Assembly (NCBI GenBank): GCA_050633825.1
Contig: JBOEHG010000030.1
Location: 1 to 32,686, forward strand
DNA from: CANLBN01 sp050633825
Lineage (GTDB): Bacteria > Pseudomonadota > Gammaproteobacteria > Pseudomonadales > Cellvibrionaceae
DNA length: 32,686 nucleotides
Reading direction: 5' to 3'
Positions within the stretch are counted from its first letter, which is position 1; each line of letters starts with the position of its first letter. Under the pieces are notes generated by a model. It ran no database searches and was not told where the DNA came from. It saw nothing but the letters and a program-made list of their open reading frames with translations. The position numbers were made by a program, and so were the translations under genes. Shown piece after piece: positions 1-9,142 of the stretch.

Positions 1-27
1 AAATGATGCATTTATTCATTAATCACT

Positions 28-1800
28 ATGTACTATGATTATTTCGGTTTAACCGAAGCGCCATTTTCAATTGCTCCTAATCCTGAATACCTGTTTATGA
101 CAGAGCGACACCAGGAGGCCCTTGCACATCTGTACCATAGTGTTGAGAGTGACGCAGGTTTTGTATTATTGACTGGCGATGTAGGCACAGGAAAAACAAC
201 CGTCTGCCGTTGTTTTTTAGAAAAGCTCCCAGAAGATACCGATGCAGCATTTATCCTAAATCCTTTTTTGAGCGGCAAAGAGTTACTCAGGGTTATTTGT
301 CAGGAATTAAATATAAAAGGAGTGCCGGATAAGGCGACCTTACGAGAGTCAACTGATGCAATATATCGCCATTTATTGGAAAACCATGCAAAAGGTAAAC
401 AAACAGTTCTGTTGATTGATGAAGCACAGCACCTTCATTTCAAGGTGTTAGAACTTATACGTTTACTCACTAATTTAGAAACGGATCGCCAAAAATTATT
501 AAAAATTATTCTTATTGGTCAACCAGAGTTAAATGTAACTTTAGACAAGCCTGAATTGACTCAGTTATCTCAACGTGTCACTGCACGTTATCATATTCAC
601 CCTCTTAGTTTCCCCGAAACAATAGCCTATATTGATTATCGGTTGCGTATGGCAGGCTATCTCAGTGAGAAGAAGCTATTTCCTAAAGCTGTTGTAAAAA
701 AATTATTTTCTGTGACTCAAGGCATTCCTAGATTACTCAATGTTATTTGTGATAGAGCTTTATTGGGGACTTATTCTAAAAATAGAGCAACTGTTGATCG
801 TAAAATTTTGGAAAAAGCTATTCGTGAAGTAAAGGGGCAGCACCAATTAAAACAAAATAAAAAAATATTTTGGATCGCTGGTGCTTTCGCATCAGTAGTG
901 CTGGGGTTAATAGTGGTTTTTCAATGGTTGCCTTTTACTCAAGAATTAAGTTCTGGACCGATTAAAAATGATATAGTTGATTCTCAGCAAGTACAGCCAA
1001 TTCAACGCCAAATTGATAGAACAAAAGTTAATAGAATAGAAACTGATAAAGTGTTCAAACAATCACTATCAACTGCTGTTAATAATCAAACTATACGTGA
1101 ACCTGCTGATGCCCGTTTAGGTAATCCAGAAACGGTATCTCAAAGCGCTATATATGAAAAGGATGAAGCAGGGTTTAATTTTTATCGTTTGCAGGAAACT
1201 GCTCTTCGTGAATTAATTTTAAGTATTAATAAAGAAGCAGCCTTGCAGCAACAAAACTGTGAAACGATAGAAAAGTCTGGGTGGCAATGCCGGCGTAATC
1301 AAACTACTAATTGGCAGACTATTAGACAATATAATCGGCCTGCACTATTAACACTTAATGATAACGGTGGGAAATATTATACCGGTATTACTGGTTTGAC
1401 AGATACTCACGCACAAATTATCAGCCCTTACGGCGAAAAAGTTGTTAGCTTGTCAAAATTAGAAAAACTATGGACCGGTGAATTTATTTATTTATGGCAG
1501 CCGCCAGAAGGGTTCAAACAGTATATTTATTTTGACTCCGACGAAAGGTTGGTTGATTGGTTGGCGAATGCTTTTGCTTTGGTCGATAATCGGGATGATG
1601 TGTTAGCAGAGAAAGAATTTAATAGTTTACTCAAGCGACGAGTCATTTTGTTTCAGCGAGAAAACAAGTTGATTGAAGACGGGATAGCTGGTGTTGAAAC
1701 ATTGTTACGGTTAAATGAAAAGTTAGGTCGAGCTGTGACCTTATCTCAAGGTTTCTCGGTTTCTATTAATGGAGTGAGTTCTGGCTCGGTTGTGAACTAA
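28..1800 (+). CDS. gspA: GspA/ExeA-like AAA ATPase with peptidoglycan-binding domain
   Basis: An inner-membrane ATPase of the ExeA/GspA family. With GspB it helps place the type II secretion secretin in the outer membrane by acting on peptidoglycan (family knowledge). The start MYYDYFGL and the PF-x-x-x-P segment are typical of the family. Walker A is GDVGTGKTT at residues 50-58 and Walker B is VLLIDEAQ at 127-134. A single hydrophobic segment at about 280-301 separates the cytoplasmic ATPase from a periplasmic part. The last ~60 residues (around LLKRRVILFQRENKLIEDG) look like a peptidoglycan-binding-1 repeat. At 590 residues it has the full ExeA-type architecture rather than the short ATPase only. 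gspB follows 5 bp after the stop, so the two are co-transcribed. No other secretion gene is in view. Confidence 0.9.
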   Translation: MYYDYFGLTEAPFSIAPNPEYLFMTERHQEALAHLYHSVESDAGFVLLTGDVGTGKTTVCRCFLEKLPEDTDAAFILNPFLSGKELLRVICQELNIKGVPDKATLRESTDAIYRHLLENHAKGKQTVLLIDEAQHLHFKVLELIRLLTNLETDRQKLLKIILIGQPELNVTLDKPELTQLSQRVTARYHIHPLSFPETIAYIDYRLRMAGYLSEKKLFPKAVVKKLFSVTQGIPRLLNVICDRALLGTYSKNRATVDRKILEKAIREVKGQHQLKQNKKIFWIAGAFASVVLGLIVVFQWLPFTQELSSGPIKNDIVDSQQVQPIQRQIDRTKVNRIETDKVFKQSLSTAVNNQTIREPADARLGNPETVSQSAIYEKDEAGFNFYRLQETALRELILSINKEAALQQQNCETIEKSGWQCRRNQTTNWQTIRQYNRPALLTLNDNGGKYYTGITGLTDTHAQIISPYGEKVVSLSKLEKLWTGEFIYLWQPPEGFKQYIYFDSDERLVDWLANAFALVDNRDDVLAEKEFNSLLKRRVILFQRENKLIEDGIAGVETLLRLNEKLGRAVTLSQGFSVSINGVSSGSVVN

Positions 1801-1805
1801 TTATT

Positions 1806-2597
1806 ATGTCTTATATTCTTGATTCATTAAAAAAATCCGAAAAAGAACGACAATCTGTCAGTAACACGGCTTCTATGACGATGCGTTCTCCAGCTTTTTT
1901 GGAAAACGATAAGCCATCGTTGTTAAATCAACTGCTTTGGCCAGTAATTATCATTATTACTTTAATCATTATAGGGTATTTGCTTTTCTTTTCTCAAATA
2001 GAAGTGGGTAAAGGTCCGTTTAATAGTCCAGTAAGCCAAGTAATTGTGCAAGCTAAGCAAGTTAAGATGGAACAGCCAGAAATAGTTGTGGCGCAAGAGC
2101 AAAAAAAGGATAGAGTTGTAACATCCTTAATTTCTCGTCAGCCTTCACAAGCTAAAGAAGAAGCTATTTTATTGTATGAAAAAGCGTTACAGGAAAAAAA
2201 CAAGCCGGAAGTTGATTTTTTATACCGAAAAATTGATGAAGAACAAGCAGAGATTGCTGAACAAGCATTAGCTGTTCTTAGTAATGATCGTACGCCATTG
2301 CCAACAGTTGCTGTTGAATCACCACCAGAAAAAGTAGAACCAGAAGTGTTTATCCCTTCTATTTATCAATTAGATCCTTTGGTAAAAAGAAATATACCTT
2401 CTTTGGATTATGGGGCTCATATTTATGCAACCGATAATAAAAGTGGTTTTATTATTCTCAATGGTGCAAGAAGGCGAGCAGGTGATAAATTAGATAATGG
2501 TATTTACATAGAGAAAATTGCTGAAGAAGATGCCATTCTTAGTTATAACGGAGTTGTTTTCTCTCTTCCTGCTATGAAAAGTTGGACGGGAAGTTAA
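1806..2597 (+). CDS. gspB: GspB-like type II secretion accessory protein
   Basis: Partner of the upstream ATPase in the GspA-GspB complex, which spans the inner membrane and is needed for secretin assembly in several gammaproteobacteria. The N-terminus MSYILDSLKKSEKERQ is the hallmark of GspB/PulB proteins. One transmembrane helix lies at about residues 42-63. A long charged, Pro/Gln/Glu-rich periplasmic linker follows. The C-terminal ~70 residues (from about IPSLDYGAHIYA to the end) match the conserved GspB domain with its G-A-R-R-R and E-D-A-I-L-S-Y-N-G-V-V-F elements. It starts 5 bp after gspA and ends 5 bp before the next gene, so the antiporter could be read on the same transcript, although its function is unrelated. 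Confidence 0.88.
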   Translation: MSYILDSLKKSEKERQSVSNTASMTMRSPAFLENDKPSLLNQLLWPVIIIITLIIIGYLLFFSQIEVGKGPFNSPVSQVIVQAKQVKMEQPEIVVAQEQKKDRVVTSLISRQPSQAKEEAILLYEKALQEKNKPEVDFLYRKIDEEQAEIAEQALAVLSNDRTPLPTVAVESPPEKVEPEVFIPSIYQLDPLVKRNIPSLDYGAHIYATDNKSGFIILNGARRRAGDKLDNGIYIEKIAEEDAILSYNGVVFSLPAMKSWTGS

Positions 2598-2602
2598 ATT
2601 AA

Positions 2603-4372
2603 ATGCATGAATCCAATCCCTTAGAGAGTCTTCTGTTTTTTCTCTTAGCTGCTGTGATCTTTGTCCCTTTATTTCGCCGCTTACGCTTAGGTGCCATACT
2701 CGGGTATTTGTTTGCGGGTGTTTTAATTGGGCCTCAAGTTTTTCATCTTATCGGGGATCCTCAAAGTGTTTTACATTTCTCCGAAATAGGGGTTGTATTA
2801 TTACTCTTTATTATCGGTCTTGAATTAAACCCAGATAAACTCTGGTCGATGCGTAATCAAATAGGCTTGTTGGGTGGCGGGCAATTGGCGATTAGTTGTT
2901 TAATTATTGCTGGATTGTGTTTTTTTCAAACTTCTTGGCAAATCGCATTGGTGATTGGTTTAGCACTAGCACTCTCATCAACTGCCTTTGCAATACAATT
3001 AATGGCAGAAAAAGGTATTCTTGCCTCTGCTAATGGACGCCGAGGTTTTGCGATTTTATTGATGCAGGATTTAGCGGTGATTCCTATCTTGTTAATTGTT
3101 CAAGCAATTGCAGATACCCCCACGGGTGATAGCCCACCTTGGTGGTATGGGGTTTTAGCGGTGGGTGCATTACTAGTGTGCGGTCGATTCTTGCTCGATC
3201 CTTTGCTGACTGTTGTTGCCCGTTTTGGTAGTCGTGAAACGATGACCGCTACCGCATTATTAATTGTTGTTGGTGCTGCTTATTTGATGTACATGGCTGG
3301 TCTATCTATGGGAATGGGCGCATTTATCGCTGGCATCATGCTGGCAAATTCTCACTTTCGTCATCAATTAGAAACAGATGTTGAACCTTTTAAAGGCCTA
3401 ACTTTAGGTCTGTTTTTTATTGCGATTGGTATGACTCTGAATATCGATTTACTATTTGATCGGCCACTGTTGATATTATTGTTAGCATTAGGGTTAATGG
3501 CATTGAAATCAATTGTCATTATGGTTTTGCTTTATTTCTCAAAGGTTGAATGGCGCTCTGGCCTCCAGTTAGGGCTGATGTTGAGTCAAGGAGGAGAGTT
3601 CGCGTTCGTCATTATGTCACAAGCGGGCACACTCAATTTAGTCTCTAACAATATTATAGAAATGGTCAATTTAATCGTTGGTTTATCGATGGCATTAACT
3701 GCACCGTTAGTGGCTGTTGTTAGTCTATTGCCACAGAAAAGTCCCGCTGATAGTAAATCTGTGGAAGAATTGCCAACGGTTGATCAAGAGTCAGAAATAC
3801 TGATTCTTGGTTTTGGACGTTTTGCGCAGATTACAGGGCGTATTTTGAGCGCTAATAACATTCCATTTACAGCACTTGATAATGATTCGGCCCATATTAA
3901 TTTTATTAAAAAGTTTGGTAATAAAATTCATTTTGGCGACATTATGCGCCTTGATGTTTTACAGTCGGCGGGCATTGATAATGTACATACCGTTCTAATT
4001 ACTATTGAAGATGGCGAGAAGGCAGTAGAGCTTACTAAGATCATTAAAGAAAATTACCCTGATATATATGTTATTGCACGTGCCTATAATCGCGTTAATT
4101 ATCTTAAGTTGGTTGCTGCGGGCGCAAATAAAGTCATTAGAGAAATTTTTTCAGGAAGTTTGGATGCGGCAACAGAAACCTTAATAACTCTGGGCTTTAC
4201 AACTGGACAGGCCTTAAAAACGGTTGATACTTTTCGTCAGCATGATGAAAACTTACTTGAAAGAGCGTTAGAGCACCACGATGATTTAGACAAGGTTATA
4301 GAAATTGCCAAAGAGGGTCGGCGTGAGTTAGAAGTGTTATTTAACAAAGATAAAGATAACACGTTTAATTAG
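2603..4372 (+). CDS. KefB/KefC-type cation:proton antiporter (CPA2) with TrkA-N domain
   Basis: A membrane antiporter of the CPA2 family, related to the glutathione-gated K+ efflux proteins KefB and KefC. Residues 1 to about 375 are a chain of hydrophobic helices. They contain the conserved GVVLLLFIIGLELNPDKLW stretch and the regulatory loop HQLETDVEPFKGLTLGLFF, which is very close to the KefC loop. After a hydrophilic linker, residues from about 395 form a Rossmann TrkA-N/RCK domain with the nucleotide-binding motif G-F-G-R-F-A-Q and an acidic residue after the second strand (ALDNDSAHI). Length (589) is normal for KefB/C. The accessory reductases KefF and KefG are not adjacent. KefB and KefC cannot be told apart here, so no symbol is given. 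Confidence 0.87.
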   Translation: MHESNPLESLLFFLLAAVIFVPLFRRLRLGAILGYLFAGVLIGPQVFHLIGDPQSVLHFSEIGVVLLLFIIGLELNPDKLWSMRNQIGLLGGGQLAISCLIIAGLCFFQTSWQIALVIGLALALSSTAFAIQLMAEKGILASANGRRGFAILLMQDLAVIPILLIVQAIADTPTGDSPPWWYGVLAVGALLVCGRFLLDPLLTVVARFGSRETMTATALLIVVGAAYLMYMAGLSMGMGAFIAGIMLANSHFRHQLETDVEPFKGLTLGLFFIAIGMTLNIDLLFDRPLLILLLALGLMALKSIVIMVLLYFSKVEWRSGLQLGLMLSQGGEFAFVIMSQAGTLNLVSNNIIEMVNLIVGLSMALTAPLVAVVSLLPQKSPADSKSVEELPTVDQESEILILGFGRFAQITGRILSANNIPFTALDNDSAHINFIKKFGNKIHFGDIMRLDVLQSAGIDNVHTVLITIEDGEKAVELTKIIKENYPDIYVIARAYNRVNYLKLVAAGANKVIREIFSGSLDAATETLITLGFTTGQALKTVDTFRQHDENLLERALEHHDDLDKVIEIAKEGRRELEVLFNKDKDNTFN

Positions 4373-4405
4373 TGAATTTTAATACAGGGTATAAATAAGT
4401 ACTAT

Positions 4406-5503
4406 ATGGACAAACTAGCAATACATGAAGAATTTTTAAATAAAAAACGTTTTGACCTTCTAGATGGTATTAGAGGATTAGCTATTTTGGCAGTAATATG
4501 GCATCACTCAACAGGCGCTATGTTTTCTGATCATTCTATTTTTAGTCGTGGATACTTGGGTGTTGATCTTTTTTTTGTGCTGAGTGGTTTTTTGATTACT
4601 CATTTATTATTGAGAGAATATGCAGAAAACGGGTTTATATCACTAAAGAATTTTTATATTCGTAGGACGCTGCGAATTTTCCCTTTGTTTTATGGGTATA
4701 TTGCGTTCATGTTTGTCTGGTTTATGATTACTTCGCCAGAAAAATTTGAACAGCTACTTAACGTTTTACACTATTACCTTCTCTATCTTATTAATTGGAT
4801 TCCGCCTGAGATGGAGCATTCTTTTGAGCGAGGTTGGAGTTTATCTGTTGAAGAACAGTTTTATCTTTTTTGGCCTGCTATGCTTCTTTTCTTAGGTGTA
4901 AGGATTCCGAGTCTTTTCATACTCTTAATTGTAGTACTTACTGTCGTCTTATCTGAAGGTGTTTTAGGCGAGAAAGGAATCTATTATTCTTCATTTGCAG
5001 TGCCTTTTCGTACTATTTTAATGGGGTGCTTTGTGGCGATATTACTTAATACTTCGTCTGGTTTCTTGCTGTTTAATAAATGGTTTAATAATCGTTATTC
5101 TATGTTAGCAGTTGCTCTACTGATGGTGATAATTGTTGCTATTGAGCCGGAAAGTATCTATGGCTATCACCAATTTATAGTTCATTTATTAATGGCAGCA
5201 TTTATTGCTGCTTCTGTTATTAATGAAAATAATTGGTTAAAGCCGTTGCTAACTTTAGCACCATTAAAATTAATGGGGCTTGTGAGCTACGGCATTTATG
5301 TACTACATGGACAGTTTTGGGGTGTGGCTCAAAAGATTGTAAGTTTTATTCCTATTGAAGTGGTCGCGAATTCTAAGATTTCATTTTTTATTGTGTTTAC
5401 TATTATCTCTACTATTGTCGCATTAGTGAGTTTTTATACATATGAGAAATTTTTTCTTGATATGAAACACAAATTCTATACAAAAAAACCAGAGACTAAT
5501 TGA
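4406..5503 (+). CDS. Acyltransferase family 3 membrane protein (OafA/YrhL type)
   Basis: An integral membrane O-acyltransferase of the acyltransferase-3 family. Such proteins acetylate or otherwise acylate cell-surface sugars, lipid A, O-antigen or peptidoglycan; the substrate cannot be predicted here. The N-terminus FDLLDGIRGLAILAVIWHHS contains the usual R-G-L and the conserved His pair. It is followed by LGVDLFFVLSGFLITHLLL and by the GWSLSVEEQFYLFWP motif. About ten hydrophobic segments are present. At 365 residues it has no C-terminal SGNH esterase domain, so it is the transmembrane-only type. It lies between two antiporter genes, 33 bp after the first and convergent with the second (12-bp gap). 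No polysaccharide genes are nearby to give context. Confidence 0.85.
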   Translation: MDKLAIHEEFLNKKRFDLLDGIRGLAILAVIWHHSTGAMFSDHSIFSRGYLGVDLFFVLSGFLITHLLLREYAENGFISLKNFYIRRTLRIFPLFYGYIAFMFVWFMITSPEKFEQLLNVLHYYLLYLINWIPPEMEHSFERGWSLSVEEQFYLFWPAMLLFLGVRIPSLFILLIVVLTVVLSEGVLGEKGIYYSSFAVPFRTILMGCFVAILLNTSSGFLLFNKWFNNRYSMLAVALLMVIIVAIEPESIYGYHQFIVHLLMAAFIAASVINENNWLKPLLTLAPLKLMGLVSYGIYVLHGQFWGVAQKIVSFIPIEVVANSKISFFIVFTIISTIVALVSFYTYEKFFLDMKHKFYTKKPETN

Positions 5504-5513
5504 TTGGTCTTTG
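5490..5513 (-). terminator. Possible terminator of the second antiporter gene
   Basis: Arms 5490-5496 and 5507-5513 pair over 7 bp with one G-U pair and a 10-nt loop. Read on the minus strand, the hairpin is followed by a run of seven T. It overlaps the end of the convergent acyltransferase gene. The stem is weak, so this is only moderately supported. Confidence 0.4.
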
Positions 5514-5515
5514 TA

Positions 5516-6682
5516 TTAATCTCTTCGCAGTTTATCATTCACGGCAATAGGATTAGGTAAGTTAAAAATTACAATATAACTAGATATTAGAAAGGTCATG
5601 ATCGCCGTTGCTTGGATCAATGTTGAGGCTTTTTCACTGATAAGAGAACCATTGTAAGCAACGAGAGCAATAAGTAATGAAAACTCACTAATTTGCCCAA
5701 GGCGAAAACCAATATCCCAAGCAAGCTCAGGTTTTTCACTTTGTTTTCCCAGTAGCAGACGAAATGTTGCCGGTTTTAGTAGCAACATAATGCCACCTAG
5801 GATGATAGCTGCAACAATTACATCACCTAGAATCAATAGGTTAAATGTTGCGCCGAGTGAAAAGAAAAACAATATTAAAAAGAAATCCCGCAGTGGCTTA
5901 AGGTTTAATGCAATGTATTGTGAGATGGGACTTGTTGCTAAACTGATACCGGCAATAAAAGCCCCAATTTCTGCAGATAAGCCTAAAGCTTCACAAAGCT
6001 CAGCCATTCCTAGGCACCAGCCTAAAGCTAACAAGAAAATGTATTCGTGAAAACGATCAAACTTGCTTAGTAATGGTTGGATAACATAGCGTACAAAACC
6101 CCAAGCAAAAAGAATAACGAATGGCAGGGAGATAATCGTCATACCTAATTGTTTAAAATCGACTTGGCCTAATTCACCGCTCAATAAAATCATTAGGCAG
6201 AAAATGGCTAAAAAGTCTTGTAATAGCAATAAACCTACAACAAGCTCACCGCTATGGCGGTGGTGTAATACGGTTGTAGGTAAAAGCTTGATGCCAATAA
6301 TCGTACTGGAAAACATCATAGCCATGCCGATTACCATTGACTCAACTGGCGTATAGTTGAAGATCATACCAACAGCATAGCCACAAAATGCAAAGAGAGC
6401 TGAGCTAATTAAAGCAACAGGGGTCGCCTGTTTGATGACGGATATTAATGCTTTGGGCTGCATATCCAACCCAAGTAAAAAGAGTAAGAAAATAATGCCA
6501 ATGCGAGCAATTTCCGCGATTAAGTCGACATTGGTCATTAACTTGAAGCCATAAGGGCCAAGCAGGGCGCCTAGAACAATATAGGCTACAAGCAGTGGTT
6601 GCCGAGTATAGAGCGCAATAGATGCGATTACCGCTGCACCAGTAAAGATAAGAAAGAACGACTGAAATAGAGAAGCTTCCAT
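5516..6682 (-). CDS. CPA2-family cation:proton antiporter without RCK domain
   Basis: A second monovalent cation:proton antiporter-2 family member, 388 residues, made almost entirely of hydrophobic helices. The N-terminal repeat (QPLLVAYIVLGALLGPYG, then GIIFLLFLLGLDMQPKAL) and the later LGLSAEIGAFIAGISLA segment place it in the Na+/H+ exchanger fold of CPA2. Unlike the KefB/C-like protein encoded at 2603-4372, it stops straight after the membrane domain (FNLPNPIAVNDKLRRD) and has no TrkA-N domain. A C-terminal regulatory domain has either been lost or never existed. The ATG at 6682 is chosen because MEASLFQSFF directly precedes the first helix. Upstream are 10-bp iterons at 6702-6731. Transported ion and regulation are unknown. 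Confidence 0.82.
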   Translation of the reverse strand: MEASLFQSFFLIFTGAAVIASIALYTRQPLLVAYIVLGALLGPYGFKLMTNVDLIAEIARIGIIFLLFLLGLDMQPKALISVIKQATPVALISSALFAFCGYAVGMIFNYTPVESMVIGMAMMFSSTIIGIKLLPTTVLHHRHSGELVVGLLLLQDFLAIFCLMILLSGELGQVDFKQLGMTIISLPFVILFAWGFVRYVIQPLLSKFDRFHEYIFLLALGWCLGMAELCEALGLSAEIGAFIAGISLATSPISQYIALNLKPLRDFFLILFFFSLGATFNLLILGDVIVAAIILGGIMLLLKPATFRLLLGKQSEKPELAWDIGFRLGQISEFSLLIALVAYNGSLISEKASTLIQATAIMTFLISSYIVIFNLPNPIAVNDKLRRD

Positions 6683-6701
6683 AGTACAACTTGTTGTTAT
6701 A

Positions 6702-6731
6702 TAAGGTTATGTAAGGTTATGTATACTTATG
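6702..6731. repeat. Tandem 10-bp iterons upstream of the CPA2 antiporter
   Basis: TAAGGTTATG occurs twice head to tail (6702-6711, 6712-6721). A third copy at 6722-6731 keeps 7 of 10 bases, and TAAG begins a fourth, more degenerate unit. The array ends 20-50 bp from the antiporter start codon on the minus strand, where an activator or repressor could bind on one helical face. Confidence 0.5.
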
Positions 6732-6774
6732 TAAGAATAGCGTATAGAAACTTAAGTGTAACAGTTAAACCAAA

Positions 6775-6797
6775 AATGGCCCAGTATATGGGCCATT
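6775..6797 (-). terminator. Rho-independent terminator of the cysI-DUF934 operon
   Basis: Perfect 8-bp arms (6775-6782 AATGGCCC; 6790-6797 GGGCCATT) with a 7-nt loop. On the minus strand the stem is followed by a T-rich tract. It lies about 75 bp beyond the stop of the DUF934 gene. Confidence 0.7.
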
Positions 6798-6872
6798 GGG
6801 TTTGCTCTGTTCGTATATTTTCCAATAGAGTGAACTAGCGGCACTATTTGGAATGATAGTTAAAAACTTTCC

Positions 6873-7388
6873 TTAGGCCCGACGACGAAATAGTGGCTCA
6901 GGTTTTTCCACTGATGTTTGATAGGCTTCTGTAAAGTCTGATAAGGATGCAAGGGCAGCATCTAAATCGACACTCTCATCAAAACTGAAAGCATTAAAGC
7001 CACATCGTTGTAGATAGCAGAGCTGGTCTCGAATAACGTGTCCTACGGCACGTATCTCCCCTTGATATTGATAACGTTCACGAAGTACGCGAGCCAGTGA
7101 AAAACCACGACCATCCATAAAAACAGGGAAATCAATAGCAATAAGAGGTAGTTGAACAATTTTTTCAGCGATTTCACTGAGCTCAACATCATTGTTAATT
7201 AATACGCCAGTATCGCTACGTTCACTCAATGCATTTTGCTGTTGCAAAATATCGAGATGAACAATCACTTTTCCTTGCGGAATAATAACGGTGCTTGCAT
7301 CTTCATAAGCAGACAATAATTGCCACTCATTATCGATAACCTTGCCATCTTTGATAATTTGTTTAGGTGCTACTTCTTTATTTGGCAT
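6873..7388 (-). CDS. DUF934 protein, sulfite-reductase partner
   Basis: A 171-residue cytoplasmic protein of the DUF934 family. Its members almost always follow a CysI-type sulfite/nitrite reductase in proteobacteria and are assumed to serve assimilatory sulfate reduction, with no defined biochemical activity. The core IDFPVFMDGRGFSLARVLRER and the later EIRAVGHVIRDQLCYLQRCGFNAF are the conserved family blocks. I place the start at the ATG at 7388 (MPNKEVAPKQ). The frame is open upstream to 7517, but that part is antisense-like low-quality sequence lying inside the reductase gene. With this start it overlaps the end of cysI by 11 bp, so the two are translationally coupled. It ends in a short RRR-containing tail. 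Confidence 0.85.
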   Translation of the reverse strand: MPNKEVAPKQIIKDGKVIDNEWQLLSAYEDASTVIIPQGKVIVHLDILQQQNALSERSDTGVLINNDVELSEIAEKIVQLPLIAIDFPVFMDGRGFSLARVLRERYQYQGEIRAVGHVIRDQLCYLQRCGFNAFSFDESVDLDAALASLSDFTEAYQTSVEKPEPLFRRRA

Positions 7389-9036
7389 AAACTCGCTCCT
7401 TAAACGGCTGCAAGCCGATACGTTTGTAGGTATCAACAAAGAGTTCACCTTCGTTACGCTTTTCAACATAGGTATTGAGCAGGGTGGCGATAACATCAGG
7501 CATATCTTCTTGACCAAAAGCAGGGCCTAATACCTTGCCTAAAGCCGCATTTTCATTAGCGCTACCGCCAAGTTGTACTTGATAAAACTCTTGCCCTTTC
7601 TTATCAACGCCTAAAATACCGATATGACCAACATGGTGATGACCACAAGCGTTCATACAACCGGAAATATTAATATCGAGATCACCAATATCATAAACAT
7701 AATCAATATCATCAAAACGGCGCTGAATGGCTTCGGCAATCGGAATTGATTTTGCGTTAGCTAAGGAACAGAAGTCTCCACCTGGGCAGCAGATCATGTC
7801 AGTTAAGGTACCGATATTTGGTGTTGCAAAACCAGCTGTTTTAGCCGCTTGCCATAGCGCAAAAAGGTCAGACTTCTTAACATCTGCCAAGACAATATTT
7901 TGCTCATGAGTTGTTCGTGCTTCGCCAAAACTGTATTTATCAGCCAAATCTGCGATAGTATCTAGCTGACTATCTGTAATGTCCCCAGGCGCAACACCCG
8001 TTGGTTTTAATGAAAGAATAACCGCACGATAACCTGCTATTTTATGCTCAAAAGTATTTCGTGTTAGCCATTTATCAAAAGCAATATTATCTGCCGCTAA
8101 AGCACTTAAGTCTGCTTGTGCAGGATTGTCATTGATAGTGTCGTATTGTGGTGCTGTAAAAAATGATTGTGCACGGTTTATTTCATCTTGCGTTAATGTT
8201 GCTGGGCCATCTTTTAAGTGGCTCCATTCTTCATCAACTTTTGCTGTAAATGCCTCAACACCCATTGCTTTGACTAAAATTTTAATACGGGCTTTGTATT
8301 TATTGTCGCGACGGCCTAATAAATTATAAACACGTAAAATAGCATCAAGATAAGTTAATAAATGTTGTTCTGGTAAAAATGCTTTAACAACAGAGCCGAT
8401 AACGGGTGTACGGCCAAGGCCACCACCAACAAGTACACGGAAACCAACTTCACCACGATCATTTTTAATCACTTGTAAACCGATATCGTGAACTTGTATT
8501 GCGGCACGGTCATGGTCTGAGCCAGTGACTGCAATTTTAAATTTACGAGGCAGAAAAGCAAATTCAGGGTGGAAGCTGGACCATTGACGGATGATTTCAC
8601 AATAGGGACGTGGATCCACAAGTTCATCAGCAGAAATACCGGCAAATTGATCAGAAGTTGTATTGCGAATACAGTTGCCGCTGGACTGAGTTGCATGCAT
8701 TTCGACTTCTGCAAGTTCAGCCAAAATATTAGGCACTTCTGCCAAATCAGGCCAATTAAATTGGATGTTTTGCCGTGTGCTGACATGGCAATAGCCTTTG
8801 TCATAATGGCGAGCAATATGAGCTAAGCGACGCAGTTGCGTACTATTGAGCATGCCGTAAGGGACATTCACTCGCAGCATAGGTGCTAAGCGTTGGACGT
8901 AAAGCCCATTTTGTAAGCGCAAAGGTAAGAATTCTTCTTCTTTTAACTTACCGGCTAGATAGCGTTCAGTTTGACCACGAAACTGTGTAATACGCTCTTG
9001 AATGATCTGATGGTCATATTGATCGTAACGATACAT
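7378..9036 (-). CDS. cysI: Nitrite/sulfite reductase hemoprotein (CysI type)
   Basis: Siroheme- and [4Fe-4S]-containing reductase that makes sulfide from sulfite in assimilatory sulfate reduction. It has two ferredoxin-like/NiRSiR repeats. The first repeat contains LRLQNGLYVQRLAPMLRVNVPYG and the ATQSSGNCIRNTTSDQFAG segment. The cluster-siroheme cysteines are visible as C-C-P-G-G-D-F-C and S-G-C-M-N-A-C-G-H-H near the C-terminus. The start is placed at the ATG at 9036 (MYRYDQYDHQ), which matches the family N-terminus. The open frame extends to a TTG at 9051 but that is not needed. No CysJ flavoprotein is adjacent, so the electron donor (NADPH flavoprotein or ferredoxin) is not evident. It is 552 residues and overlaps the DUF934 gene. 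Confidence 0.92.
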   Translation of the reverse strand: MYRYDQYDHQIIQERITQFRGQTERYLAGKLKEEEFLPLRLQNGLYVQRLAPMLRVNVPYGMLNSTQLRRLAHIARHYDKGYCHVSTRQNIQFNWPDLAEVPNILAELAEVEMHATQSSGNCIRNTTSDQFAGISADELVDPRPYCEIIRQWSSFHPEFAFLPRKFKIAVTGSDHDRAAIQVHDIGLQVIKNDRGEVGFRVLVGGGLGRTPVIGSVVKAFLPEQHLLTYLDAILRVYNLLGRRDNKYKARIKILVKAMGVEAFTAKVDEEWSHLKDGPATLTQDEINRAQSFFTAPQYDTINDNPAQADLSALAADNIAFDKWLTRNTFEHKIAGYRAVILSLKPTGVAPGDITDSQLDTIADLADKYSFGEARTTHEQNIVLADVKKSDLFALWQAAKTAGFATPNIGTLTDMICCPGGDFCSLANAKSIPIAEAIQRRFDDIDYVYDIGDLDINISGCMNACGHHHVGHIGILGVDKKGQEFYQVQLGGSANENAALGKVLGPAFGQEDMPDVIATLLNTYVEKRNEGELFVDTYKRIGLQPFKERVYAK

Positions 9037-9142
9037 AGGAAATGTGCACAAATATGGGAAAATGGGCAGCGAGGATATACGAAAATAGGCTTTTCAGCTA
9101 GGTACTGACGTAGACTATTTCGGAAAAAGCATATCGTTAAAA

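Noticed and set aside
8126..8826. Open frames on both strands inside the sulfite reductase gene
   Set aside because: The sulfite reductase frame is continuous with all its motifs; the others have no recognisable domains.
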